Assembly: GCA_012513915.1 (NCBI GenBank)
Contig: JAAZBG010000124.1
Coordinates: forward strand, 1-34,252
Source of the DNA: Fibrobacter sp.
GTDB lineage: Bacteria > Fibrobacterota > Chitinivibrionia > Chitinivibrionales > Chitinispirillaceae
Length of the DNA: 34,252 nucleotides
Reading direction: 5' to 3'
Part shown: positions 7,162 to 15,404 of the stretch, piece after piece
How the letters are laid out: each line of letters begins with the position of its first letter
How positions within the stretch are numbered: position 1 is the first letter of the stretch
Program-made: the position numbers and the translations under genes
The notes under the pieces: generated by a model
The model's input: the letters and a program-made list of their open reading frames with translations, nothing else
The model's database searches: none
Told to the model about the DNA's origin: nothing

Positions 7162-8823
7162 CTATTTATTGAATATCACCAATTTGTCGTCAGGCCGCTG
7201 GTTCATATAACACAATCGAATCCAGTCGGCACTCCGTGCCCCTTTTTCTATTCTGACTTCGTCAATTAATCCTTTGAAAAAACAGTAGCTGCTAATCTCT
7301 CCCGATAGCGTTACCCGTTCCATAAAACGGCCGATCGTAACATCCTGCGATGTGTTTCTTGTCAATGATGTTGACTGATACACATTTGGTACTGTGTTGA
7401 CCAGGACCCCATTAAGATAGAGCATCTGGTTATTCCCGTTCCGTATACCGGTAAGCTGTACCCACTGACGTGCAACTGCTGCTGTTGTGCTGGCATCCCA
7501 GCTGGTAGCCGTTGAAAATTCTGAAAACTCCCATAGTGGCGCATTTGACGGAAAATAGGTCAACCGCAGAAAATACTGTGCATACCCTTTTGCAACAATA
7601 AGCTGCGCCATATTGTCAATAGTATCAAGGGATACCCATGCACTTACTGTGTATGCATCGGTTGCCCCGAAGTTAAGTGTGCTGTTTGCAGTATTTGGAA
7701 CGACAATGTAATCGGAGAGACCATCAAACCGTTTGCAATCACCAATAATCCCGCGTTCGCTGAGTGGCAGTGCAGTGTCGGGTGAAAGACCATGATAGCT
7801 GTTAGGGGTTGCATCGCTACTTGTTTTCCCGTTGTCGCTCAGATGCCATGTTCCCTGAAAACCGGCAGATGTGTCAAATACATGTTTGTCGGCACTATGC
7901 AACGTGCTGCTGCCCCAGAACATCATGATTGACTGTTTGGAATTGTTACCATGGATCGTGTCAAGATTGACCCACAGTGACGCCCGCTGACCGATGCTGT
8001 CCCATTGCTCGATTTCATAAGGAAGTACAGACCCGTTCGATGATATAAACCGGAGGTCATTTCCCTGCAGAGTACTTTGAGCAAATGTAAAGTTTGCAGA
8101 AGATAACCTGATTAGCACCGGAAAGTTATATAGAGTACTACTAATACCCGCACCGTCTGATGATGTATTAAGTGTTATCGATTGAGCATAGTCCCATCCC
8201 GGCAGAAGCGTTGTCGTGTCATTTGATTTGACAGCAATGGATTGACTTAGCTGAAACTGGACTGAGTCTTTCTGCTTGGTATAGGTAATGCCGGGTATTA
8301 CTCCGGACGGTATTGAGTCAAGCAGGGTAAAGTCACTTGATGGCTGTACCTTTTTGTAAAATGACGTACCGGGAATAAATATGTATCCGGTTTCATTTTT
8401 ATGTTCATCGGGAGTAAGTACCCGAATGCTGCCGGGATAGGAGAGAATACAGGGTGCTATCGTATCGGTGGCGATATCTGCATGAATTGATGCGATCATG
8501 GCACGATGACGGGTATGCTTATGAACTGCCGTTATCGTGTACATCGAGTTTTCGTTGACATTTAAATGATAGATGCCATTTGCATCAGTGGTATCGGTAA
8601 CCGGACTGGTTATTGTGGAATCAGCCAATGGATTATAGTCTGAAACCTGGACTGATACAATAGTATGTGCTGCAGGAAGTCCCTCACTATCAATAACACG
8701 CCCTGTAATACGGGCATTACCTGCTTCGGAGCCTCCACCGGTCGGTGGGCTGCATGATATCGTTGGCATAATCAGGCATAGTGCGCAGGACAAAACAATT
8801 GTTATCGTTACATAGCGTTTCAT
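7162..8823 (-). CDS. Lipoprotein with CarboxypepD_reg-like, DUF2341 and LamG-like domains
   Basis: Probable outer-membrane or surface lipoprotein that binds a glycan or other ligand. The ATG at 8823 is chosen because a GGGAGGGA ribosome site (8831-8838) lies seven bases upstream and the product begins with a lipoprotein signal ending '..IMPTISC' (Cys 24). After the Cys comes a short 'SPPTGGGSEAGN' segment, then a regulatory-type beta domain (about 38-100, 'GRVIDSEGLPAAHTIVSV'), a region without recognisable fold, DUF2341 (about 207-310, 'WDYAQSITLNT', 'FPVLIRLSS', 'MMFWGSS') and a concanavalin/LamG-like domain to the end ('GTWHLSDNGKTSSDATPNS', 'AYTVSAWVSLD', 'GLIDEVRIEKGARSADWI'). Its start codon overlaps the stop codon of the TIGR02147 gene (ATGA, 8820-8823), so translation of the two is coupled. 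Ligand unknown. Confidence 0.87.
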   Translation of the reverse strand: MKRYVTITIVLSCALCLIMPTISCSPPTGGGSEAGNARITGRVIDSEGLPAAHTIVSVQVSDYNPLADSTITSPVTDTTDANGIYHLNVNENSMYTITAVHKHTRHRAMIASIHADIATDTIAPCILSYPGSIRVLTPDEHKNETGYIFIPGTSFYKKVQPSSDFTLLDSIPSGVIPGITYTKQKDSVQFQLSQSIAVKSNDTTTLLPGWDYAQSITLNTSSDGAGISSTLYNFPVLIRLSSANFTFAQSTLQGNDLRFISSNGSVLPYEIEQWDSIGQRASLWVNLDTIHGNNSKQSIMMFWGSSTLHSADKHVFDTSAGFQGTWHLSDNGKTSSDATPNSYHGLSPDTALPLSERGIIGDCKRFDGLSDYIVVPNTANSTLNFGATDAYTVSAWVSLDTIDNMAQLIVAKGYAQYFLRLTYFPSNAPLWEFSEFSTATSWDASTTAAVARQWVQLTGIRNGNNQMLYLNGVLVNTVPNVYQSTSLTRNTSQDVTIGRFMERVTLSGEISSYCFFKGLIDEVRIEKGARSADWIRLCYMNQRPDDKLVIFNK

Positions 8824-9692
8824 GCGTTTGTCCCTCCCGGCTGTTTTAGCGTACCTGTTTTCGAACGCGGGAGAAGCTGAAAGCCCGCCAGGCATACCAT
8901 CTGAGGATCCTGATCCTCTTTGGCCATTGCCAGCAGACGTTTCCGGAAATCCTGTATCTCTTTTTTCATCGCAAGATAGGTTGTTCGTGATACCGAAAGG
9001 GTGACTGATGATATATCTCTCTCCTCTTTATCTATGGAATCAAGTGCGTCGATACTTTGAGCAAGTGTTTGTTTATGGTAATTACGAAGTACCGTTGATG
9101 CAACCTCATCACCGCTTGAGATCACCGGATCACTTCGGGTAAAAGTTCCATCTTCGTTTCTATTCAAAAAACCGTGTTTCACCAGATAGGCAATACCGTT
9201 TTCTGCCTGTTGCGCTGTGATTTTTGGAAGACAACTGCGGGCAAGACGGTTGTAATCGTTGTCAAAATTGATAATAATAACAAGTTCTCTCAGTACAGGG
9301 TAATACCATTTGCTGAAGAATTGCAGTTTTTTATCATGTATATGATGAACCCCGCGCCGGTACCGGAGTGCAAGCAGTGTTCTCAGAAACGTTTCCTTAA
9401 TGGATGAGTCCTGTTCCTGATTGAATTTGATCAGTGTTGAAAAATAAAGCAGATCATTTCCCTGAAGATTAAGTGCCGCAGCGAATCTATTACCATACTC
9501 TTCGCTGAGTTCCCGTTCCCGTTTAAGTACCCGATGAAGATAATTGGGGCTTACGATGCCGGCTTCTTTTGCAAAGCTCCGGTGGGAAAAACCCGATTCA
9601 TTTCTTTTGCGCCAGTCATAAATACTCTGAAGGTATTCACGGTGGTCGAAGAAATCAAAAATATCGGGCTTTATGTCAGTTTTCTTTCTCAT
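8820..9692 (-). CDS. TIGR02147/DUF4423 family protein, putative DNA-binding regulator
   Basis: A 290-residue cytoplasmic protein that matches the TIGR02147 family by its opening 'PDIFDFFDHREYLQSIYDWRK' pattern, 'FSHRSFAKEAGIVSPNYLHRVL' (about residues 35-56, a helix-turn-helix-like stretch) and the later 'FFSKWYYPVLREL', 'RSDPVISSGDEVAS' and 'LRNYHKQTLAQS...ERDISSVTLSVS' blocks typical of DUF4423. A possible winged-helix part is 'ITAQQAENGIAYLVKHGFL'. The family is uncharacterised and is expanded in Fibrobacter and Bdellovibrio. It overlaps the downstream lipoprotein gene by four bases, which suggests that it controls or serves that protein. No Shine-Dalgarno site precedes the ATG; an AT-rich TATATTATA box sits four bases upstream, compatible with a leaderless mRNA. 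The regulatory role is inferred. Confidence 0.85.
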   Translation of the reverse strand: MRKKTDIKPDIFDFFDHREYLQSIYDWRKRNESGFSHRSFAKEAGIVSPNYLHRVLKRERELSEEYGNRFAAALNLQGNDLLYFSTLIKFNQEQDSSIKETFLRTLLALRYRRGVHHIHDKKLQFFSKWYYPVLRELVIIINFDNDYNRLARSCLPKITAQQAENGIAYLVKHGFLNRNEDGTFTRSDPVISSGDEVASTVLRNYHKQTLAQSIDALDSIDKEERDISSVTLSVSRTTYLAMKKEIQDFRKRLLAMAKEDQDPQMVCLAGFQLLPRSKTGTLKQPGGTNA

Positions 9693-9697
9693 AGGGT

Positions 9698-9709
9698 ATA
9701 ATATATAGA
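9698..9709 (-). promoter_or_regulatory. Putative -10-like box for a leaderless TIGR02147 transcript
   Basis: Read on the minus strand, ctatatattata ends four to six bases before the ATG at 9692. A start of transcription at the normal distance from such a -10 element would fall at or next to the ATG. No good -35 hexamer was seen. The same ctatatattata string lies upstream of the propeller/FN3 gene (minus strand, about 13694-13705), 150 bases from its start. Confidence 0.35.
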
Positions 9710-10057
9710 AAAAATGGTAACATGTAGTAAAAAAATTATGTGTTCAGGACGCTAAGCGGTTACTGCGGACTTTGAGCAATACACAATGCATATGCATAAA
9801 AGTGTGATAAAATGCTATAAAATAAAGGGTTGTGTGATAATAAGTAAATTGTGAAGGTGGCAAAACGAGTGTAGCTTTTGTGTTGTGTTATTTGGGTTGT
9901 TACCTGTTGTTTTGATGAAATGTATAAACATAGTGAAAAAATGGTAACAAATGTGCTTTGGAAAGATTACTGTGTCTAAGCTGTTGATTACGAGACAAAT
10001 AATTCCAAAGTCGCAGTTGAACGAGGCTTTTTCCAATTATAATGGAAATAACAATCA

Positions 10058-10136
10058 TTCCGAGCCCCGACTGTAAAGGAGGGGGTTTGGTATTCCCATT
10101 GGAAAGAAAGTCCTCCCTTACGGTCAGGCCTCGGAA
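10058..10136. repeat. Imperfect inverted repeat, possible small mobile or structural element
   Basis: The left arm (from 10058, ttccgagccccgactgtaaa) and the inverse complement of the right arm (10111-10136, ttccgaggcctgaccgtaag) match over about 26 bases with few differences, around a 25-base centre. Part of the right arm, acggtcaggcctcggaa (10120-10136), recurs exactly at 23334-23350, so the element family is dispersed. Confidence 0.65.
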
Positions 10137-10372
10137 TAGTACCACCGTAGATGCTTAATTCTATTAAAACGGGATCTGTAAAGTGGGTATTTATCGGTAT
10201 GGATTTTCTGTCTTCTTCTTCAATTAAAACACGACTGAATAAAAAAATTACAAATAGTACAAGACGTGCAAGCGGGTATGGCCTCTACATTATTTAAAGC
10301 AAATGACATTTCATAAAAACACGGAGGGATCCGGCTAGCTTACTTATAACGCAGGTACAATCCTGACCAGTG

Positions 10373-13300
10373 CTATTTAGTAATCATTGCACCGGCACTT
10401 CTGGTGAATGTTCCGGCTTTTATTTTTACAATATAATATCCCGCAGACAATGCTCCCGCAGGCATGATCTCTGTGTAATGTCCAGGATTGACATTTTTGA
10501 GTTTTGTTTTCCAGACCACTTTACCCCGAAGATTGAAAAGCCGGATAACGACATCACTTTGCTTCGCCACTGAATATGACAGGTGACCAAACCCCCGATA
10601 GAAATTAAATGTATTTAAAGAATACCTGAGGATTGCCGGAAAGGAGGTTTTAAAAACTACCGGTACACTGCAATTACTCTCACCAACGATATTGCGTGCC
10701 TTGACTCTCCAGAAAATTCGCTTATTATCAGAAAGCCGGTGAATACTATATGATGTATCGGTGGTTGTTCCCGATATAAATGGATTATTCATTGTACTAT
10801 CATAAGCAACCTCAATCAGGTAATCTGTTATATGAGGACTGCTGCTGCTCCAGACTATTTTTACCGAATCGCACAGGGATGCATACCCGGATTGGGGAAA
10901 TAGCGCTAAAGGACAGTAAGGGGCAGAATACAATGTTGTAAACCGCATCGGAAGCGACCACGTCTCACCACCATCATTTGATGCATTAACACGCCAGAAA
11001 TAACGGGTATCCATTGATAATTGCGAAATAGTAATACTGGTATCAATCAGTCCGGTACTGTCAAGAATCGTGGTTGTGAACGTTGAATCGCTTGATAGTT
11101 GGACTCTGTATGATGCTGCACCACTCACCGTTTTCCATATGAGTTCTGGATTACAGGTGACCAGTATTGCATTGTTTTCAGGCGTTTTTCCAACAGGCAC
11201 TCCAGGTATTGAGCAAACAGTTGTAAAGCTGATATATGACCATACACCTGCATCACTATCGGTAACAGCGCCGACCCGCAAATAATAATGTGTACCGTTA
11301 GATAATCCTGTAATGTCAATCATGGTATCAGGAATGTCTGTTATGTCAACTATTGTCGTTGTAAAGTTCTGGTCCTGTGAAACCTGTACCGTATATGAAT
11401 ATGCACTTGCTACCGGATGCCACACACATTTCAATGCAACAAGCTGAGAAATCGATCTGTCAATTGGTGTTATAATATCTACAATAGTCCTCGAACCGTT
11501 TCCTGTAGTAAAAGACCTTACGACCGACCATGGACTTGATCCCCACGTGTTATCAGCACCAACACGCCAGAAATACCGTGTAGTACTGGAGAGTTCTGGA
11601 GAGGTAAAGGTGGTATCAACATGTCCGGTGGTATCGATGATACTGTTTGTAAAACAGGAATCGGTGGAAAGCTGCAATCTGTACGAAGTTGCATCAGAAA
11701 CTTTTTGCCATGAAAATACCGGAAGACAGTTGACCCGCAGCGCATTATCAGCGGGAATTATTTGTAAAGGTACATCGGGTGCAGCAGGAACAGTGGAAAA
11801 TCCGACCACATCCCATCCTGTCGGTCCACCAATGGTGTTACTTCTGACACGAAGGAAATAGTGTTTGTCGTTTGCCAGATTTGAAATAAGCACAGTTGTA
11901 TCTGCATAATCACCGCTGTTAAACAGAACCGTTGTAAAACGTTCATCTTCTGCGACCTCAATAGTATACGAAAGTGCATTTTCAGCTCTGCGCCAGATAC
12001 AATTGAATGAAACTGGCAGGTACTCTGCACCATCAGTCGGCTTTACAATGCGCGGTATATCATTGTCACCCGGTTCAGTGAAAAATTGCCACACTGTCGA
12101 CCATGGACCAACACCAGACTGGTTGTTTGCCCGCGCCCTCCAGAAATAACGTGAACACCGTTTAAGTTGTGAACACCGTTTTGTAAAAGTGCTGATTTTG
12201 GTGTATGATGCCAGACGATTCTCAAAGAGTGAGTCGGTCGCGACCTGTACATCGTAGTTATCTGCATACGGAACAAATTTCCACTGCAGTTTTGGAGTTC
12301 GCGAGGTAACAATAGTAACGTCGAGTGGGGCTGTCAGAACTACTTTTGAAGGAATGGACTGGACAGGATATGATGGAATTTTAAATACTGCAAGATGATT
12401 CTGTTTTTTGCCGTTAATAGAGGTGAATGCTCCACCAGCAACAAGAATATCTTTTTGGGTATCAAGTGCCCAGACACCAAAAAAGCTGCTTATTGATGGC
12501 AGCGTATCATAAAGCTGGCCGTCTTTTTCATTTATAACAGCGCAGCGAAAATGATCTGTTGTATCAAAGAGTCCCTGATGAAACGAGAAAAAGACAAATC
12601 CACTGTCAGAGCAGGTGATCGCCTGGACATCTCCCTTAACGACTATTCCTTTCCAGAGTTCTGTGTAGGATCGGGTGGAACCGATATCATATGCTGCCGG
12701 CCTGTTACCGAGACCTCCGAGCCCTGCAAAGAGAGTCGTGCCCCTACAATAGATATCAATAGGAGGATAATTCGGTCCTTTTTTAAATTCCGGACCCGGC
12801 GAGCCATCGGATCGAAGTGCTACCAGAAATTTACTGTTTTGTACACCGGTAACGGTCTGGAAATTCCCACCGACAAAAAGAATGCCGGGACTTGAACTAT
12901 TTGCGGGATGAACTTCAATCGTTGTTACACCGCCATCCATTTTGTTATCACCGACATCAACTGAATCCCGTGGGGATGGATTAAATGATGAATCAAGGAG
13001 TCCGGTCTTCATATCTAATGCAGCTAAATAACTGCGCTCGATACCATTGACCTGGGTAAAATTACCACCGACAAAAAGCTTCTTATCCAGGCAACAAAGG
13101 GCAAATACCGGTCCATTGATCAGGCTGCCGGTACTGCTGAATGATGGTATAACATCACCGGTTACAGGGTCTAAAGCTGCAACCTTTGATCTGGAAATGT
13201 TGTTTATTTTTGTAAATGTACCGCCGGTATACACCATGCTGTCATCAACAGCAATTGCTCTTACAACACCCCTGTTAATATCTGCCTTGAACGCTGTAAC

Positions 13301-13540
13301 ACGACCGGTTACCAGATTAAATGCAGCAAGCCCTTTTCGGGCATATGATCCCTGGTTATCAGTTACCTTTGTGAAATTTCCTCCCACGTAAAGGATGGAA
13401 TCGTGAATAACTACAGCACGAACAGTACCATTTGCGGTTATATTCGGATCAGGTGAATATATGCCTGATTGGGCAAATGTAAAGGTTGTCAACGACAGCA
13501 TGATAATCATTAGCATGGGCAATAGAGAGAGTCTTCTCAT
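10373..13540 (-). CDS. Large secreted protein: N-terminal beta-propeller, six fibronectin-III domains, C-terminal sorting-type module
   Basis: Probable secreted or surface protein without an obvious catalytic site. The ATG at 13540 gives 'MRRLSLLPMLMIIMLSLTTFTFAQ', a clear signal peptide; a GTG two codons earlier (13546) is an alternative, and AAGGGG lies upstream of both. Residues about 25-390 form a propeller of 'LYVGGNFTKV...LAAFNLVTG' repeats, similar to delta-60/DUF5122-type propellers. Then come six fibronectin-III domains (about 390-955) with 'P.LQW', 'Y.VQVATDSLF' and 'RYFWRA' signatures. The last 90 residues ('VVIRLFNLRGKVVWKTKL...LSAGYYIVKIKAG') are a type-IX/FlgD-like C-terminal module. 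FN3 domains 2 and 4 resemble each other, as do 3 and 5, indicating duplication of a domain pair. It is isolated by long gaps on both sides and likely monocistronic. Confidence 0.85.
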   Translation of the reverse strand: MRRLSLLPMLMIIMLSLTTFTFAQSGIYSPDPNITANGTVRAVVIHDSILYVGGNFTKVTDNQGSYARKGLAAFNLVTGRVTAFKADINRGVVRAIAVDDSMVYTGGTFTKINNISRSKVAALDPVTGDVIPSFSSTGSLINGPVFALCCLDKKLFVGGNFTQVNGIERSYLAALDMKTGLLDSSFNPSPRDSVDVGDNKMDGGVTTIEVHPANSSSPGILFVGGNFQTVTGVQNSKFLVALRSDGSPGPEFKKGPNYPPIDIYCRGTTLFAGLGGLGNRPAAYDIGSTRSYTELWKGIVVKGDVQAITCSDSGFVFFSFHQGLFDTTDHFRCAVINEKDGQLYDTLPSISSFFGVWALDTQKDILVAGGAFTSINGKKQNHLAVFKIPSYPVQSIPSKVVLTAPLDVTIVTSRTPKLQWKFVPYADNYDVQVATDSLFENRLASYTKISTFTKRCSQLKRCSRYFWRARANNQSGVGPWSTVWQFFTEPGDNDIPRIVKPTDGAEYLPVSFNCIWRRAENALSYTIEVAEDERFTTVLFNSGDYADTTVLISNLANDKHYFLRVRSNTIGGPTGWDVVGFSTVPAAPDVPLQIIPADNALRVNCLPVFSWQKVSDATSYRLQLSTDSCFTNSIIDTTGHVDTTFTSPELSSTTRYFWRVGADNTWGSSPWSVVRSFTTGNGSRTIVDIITPIDRSISQLVALKCVWHPVASAYSYTVQVSQDQNFTTTIVDITDIPDTMIDITGLSNGTHYYLRVGAVTDSDAGVWSYISFTTVCSIPGVPVGKTPENNAILVTCNPELIWKTVSGAASYRVQLSSDSTFTTTILDSTGLIDTSITISQLSMDTRYFWRVNASNDGGETWSLPMRFTTLYSAPYCPLALFPQSGYASLCDSVKIVWSSSSPHITDYLIEVAYDSTMNNPFISGTTTDTSYSIHRLSDNKRIFWRVKARNIVGESNCSVPVVFKTSFPAILRYSLNTFNFYRGFGHLSYSVAKQSDVVIRLFNLRGKVVWKTKLKNVNPGHYTEIMPAGALSAGYYIVKIKAGTFTRSAGAMITK

Positions 13541-13546
13541 CTTCAC

Positions 13547-14039
13547 CGAACCCCTTCCGGCAGGATGTCAACTTTTAAAGGACACAACAAGTATTGCTGA
13601 AATGGTAATTTGTTTCCTGGTACAGGCAGTAAACAGTTACAGAAAAACTATTAGATGTGTAAACCGAAGTTGCTTTTCGAAAGTTCTTCAAAGTTATAAT
13701 ATATAGATAATATTGACTAGAAGGGTGAAAAGATTTGAAAAATTATATTTGACATATTCTGATTTAATGAAAACAGGTTAATCAATGTCGTGAAGTTTTC
13801 TTCGTAAAGTAATGCTGTTGTGTTAAAAAATGATTTGACAGAAAAATGTAAGATCGTATGCCTGAGAAAATTTAATGGGTACGGAATGACGGTAAAACAT
13901 TACCGAAAAGTGTTTCCTGTCAGAAAACACTTAAAATGATAACACTAATCATACTTAGCATCGGTTTTGGAATTTAAAATATATTATTAATTAATTAGTG
14001 GTATTCCACAAGTAAAAAAACTTAAAGAGTGAGATATCC
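13547..14039. other. Divergent intergenic region
   Basis: About 490 AT-rich bases between two divergent secreted-protein genes; it must hold both promoters. I can see a TTGACA at 13835-13840 with only a poor -10 behind it, a cggtaa/ttaccg hairpin at 13890-13905 and an aagtgttt/aaacactt hairpin at 13908-13932. Neither hairpin has a T tract. No gene is visible. Confidence 0.5.
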
Positions 14040-14789
14040 ATGAGAATCCGGTTATTATTTGTCTTATTATTTAATTGTTTCATAGCTTGTGAGTATGATA
14101 ATCAGGAACAGGTTTGTGAATTCGTTCCCCGGCAAATGGCTGCTGTAGAATCAACAGTAATAGTAAATCCCTGGATACTGATTCGTTGCGTTGAGAAAGG
14201 AGAGATGTGTCGCTGTCTCGGTACTGATACAACTCGAATGTTTGATACGATAAAAGTTGGAAGTTTTATGATTGACACAGAATGGACCACATCCTCAAAT
14301 TTTAATGCGCTAATCTCTGGAAGTATCCCCTATAATGCGGAATTGAAAAGTAAATGTGACAATACTCCTGCGACTCTTTTAAATATGTATGAAGCCATAG
14401 TTTATTGTAATATGCGCAGTAAACATGAAGGGTTTGATACTGTTTATTCTTACACCCGTTTATACGTTTTAGGTACATCTACAACTGCTCTTGAAGGTCT
14501 GAATACAGATACTACCAAAAATGGGTATCGCTTACCATCACGGTGGGAATTCGAAGCAGCATTTCAATGTGGGTTTATCAAGAAAGAATCTGATGAGTAT
14601 GGAGGATGGACTGCAGATTATTATGATCTCCCGGCAGTTGTTGAAACGAATCCTTGTAATCCGTATTACACACGAACACCCGTCCAAAAAATTGATCAGC
14701 CATATATCTGGCCACTTGGTTTTCCGGTACATTCTTATAACAGAGGCGATTCAAAAATTCGATTTACCGTTGTTCGGTCGGTGTTTTGA
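14040..14789 (+). CDS. Small lipoprotein with degenerate SUMF1/FGE-like domain
   Basis: A 249-residue lipoprotein: the signal 'MRIRLLFVLLFNCFIAC' ends in a lipobox-like F-I-A-C (Cys 17). The body shows the landmarks of the formylglycine-generating-enzyme/SUMF1 fold: 'IKVGSFMIDTEWTTSSNFNAL' near the N terminus, 'LLNMYEAIVYCNMRSKHEGFDTVYSYTR' (about 117-145), 'NGYRLPSRWEFEAAFQCG' (about 160-178) and the closing 'IRFTVVRSVF'. The usual 'RGGSW' segment and the paired catalytic Cys near the C terminus are absent, and the protein is shorter than true FGE, so sulfatase activation is unlikely; a structural or binding role is more plausible. Start chosen for the signal peptide; the ribosome site (gagtgag) is weak. 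Convergent with the MerR-type gene, 72 bases away. Confidence 0.8.
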   Translation: MRIRLLFVLLFNCFIACEYDNQEQVCEFVPRQMAAVESTVIVNPWILIRCVEKGEMCRCLGTDTTRMFDTIKVGSFMIDTEWTTSSNFNALISGSIPYNAELKSKCDNTPATLLNMYEAIVYCNMRSKHEGFDTVYSYTRLYVLGTSTTALEGLNTDTTKNGYRLPSRWEFEAAFQCGFIKKESDEYGGWTADYYDLPAVVETNPCNPYYTRTPVQKIDQPYIWPLGFPVHSYNRGDSKIRFTVVRSVF

Positions 14790-14861
14790 TGGAATTAGGA
14801 ATAAAGAATTCAGAGTATGGGTATACCACCCGTGCTATATTCCCGTATGAACGATGGCAAA

Positions 14862-15305
14862 CTAATTTTTATGCATGATTTTTTTACTGTCACACAATAA
14901 ATAGTCAAGGATGCTGCGAAGTTCTTTCTTTATTGCATCAAGTTCTACCGGGACAATTGCACGTGGAATCTCAAACTGGTCTGAACTCTCTTTAGGTGGA
15001 TCATTGACAAGTACTGTAGCCTCTATACCGGAAGGCTCAGAGGTATCATCGTCTGGCTCAATAGATGTTTTACTTTCCAGGAGCTTTTTCTTGGCACCGG
15101 TGATGGTAAATTTTTCTTCATAAAGCAGGTGCTTGATATAGTTGATTATGTCAATATCTTTTTCACGGTATGCTCTGTTACCCGCACGGTTTTTTTTGGG
15201 CTTAAGCTGGGGAAATTCACTTTCCCAATACCGTAATACATGCTGCTCAAGCCCGGTCATTGTGCAGACTTCACTGATTGAGTAATAAAGTTTTTTTGGT
15301 ATCAT
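14862..15305 (-). CDS. MerR-family transcriptional regulator
   Basis: A 147-residue DNA-binding protein. The ATG at 15305 is selected because GGGGA lies seven bases upstream and because the product then begins directly with the MerR helix-turn-helix '[22 protein letters not shown]' (about 6-27), followed by '[21 protein letters not shown]' and the helical '[22 protein letters not shown]' segment. The C-terminal 70 residues are acidic and lack a metal- or drug-binding signature. It is the last gene of the der-gpsA-merR run, 99 bases after gpsA; that gap holds a long inverted repeat whose end touches the ribosome site. MerR-like proteins of this short class commonly sit near housekeeping genes; the target is unknown. 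Confidence 0.85.
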   Translation of the reverse strand: MIPKKLYYSISEVCTMTGLEQHVLRYWESEFPQLKPKKNRAGNRAYREKDIDIINYIKHLLYEEKFTITGAKKKLLESKTSIEPDDDTSEPSGIEATVLVNDPPKESSDQFEIPRAIVPVELDAIKKELRSILDYLLCDSKKIMHKN

Positions 15306-15316
15306 AGTAAATCCCC

Positions 15317-15397
15317 GTGACATGTGACACGTAACAAGTGACAAGTGGAAAACAAAGAAGCCGTCCTGCTGGTCACCCGTTACGTGTCACTCGTCAC
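15317..15397. repeat. Inverted repeat of GTGAC/GTCAC units between gpsA and merR
   Basis: Left arm gtgacatgtgacacgtaac (15317-15335) and right arm gttacgtgtcactcgtcac (15379-15397) are inverse complements at 17 of 19 positions, with a 43-base spacer. Short direct repeats of 'gtgaca' are nested in the left arm. On the minus-strand transcript the hairpin would end beside the GGGGA ribosome site of the merR gene. Strings of this type are also known as dispersed intergenic repeats. Confidence 0.7.
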
Positions 15398-15404
15398 ATC
15401 TTCC

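Larger units (their letters stand above)
9693..10372. other. Long intergenic region upstream of the TIGR02147 gene
   Basis: About 680 bases without a supported gene. It contains an AT-rich box beside the TIGR02147 start, two copies of gaaaaaatggtaaca (9708-9722 and 9935-9949), a tgttacc at 9898-9904 in inverse orientation, and the imperfect inverted repeat at 10058-10136. Bases 10140-10372 show nothing that I can name. Confidence 0.6.

Noticed and set aside
9815..10145. Minus-strand frames of 73 and 81 codons in the large gap
   Set aside because: They cross the inverted repeat, have low-complexity composition and no ribosome site.
10325..10345. Possible terminator of the propeller/FN3 gene around the GGATCC site
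   Set aside because: Only a four-base stem forms before the T run, too weak to call.
13890..13932. Two small hairpins as terminators
   Set aside because: They have six- and eight-base stems but no T tract on either strand and lie in a divergent region where no transcript needs to end.
14521..14850. Second plus-strand frame overlapping the end of the FGE-like lipoprotein
   Set aside because: It is out of frame with the supported gene, has no ribosome site and no recognisable motif.
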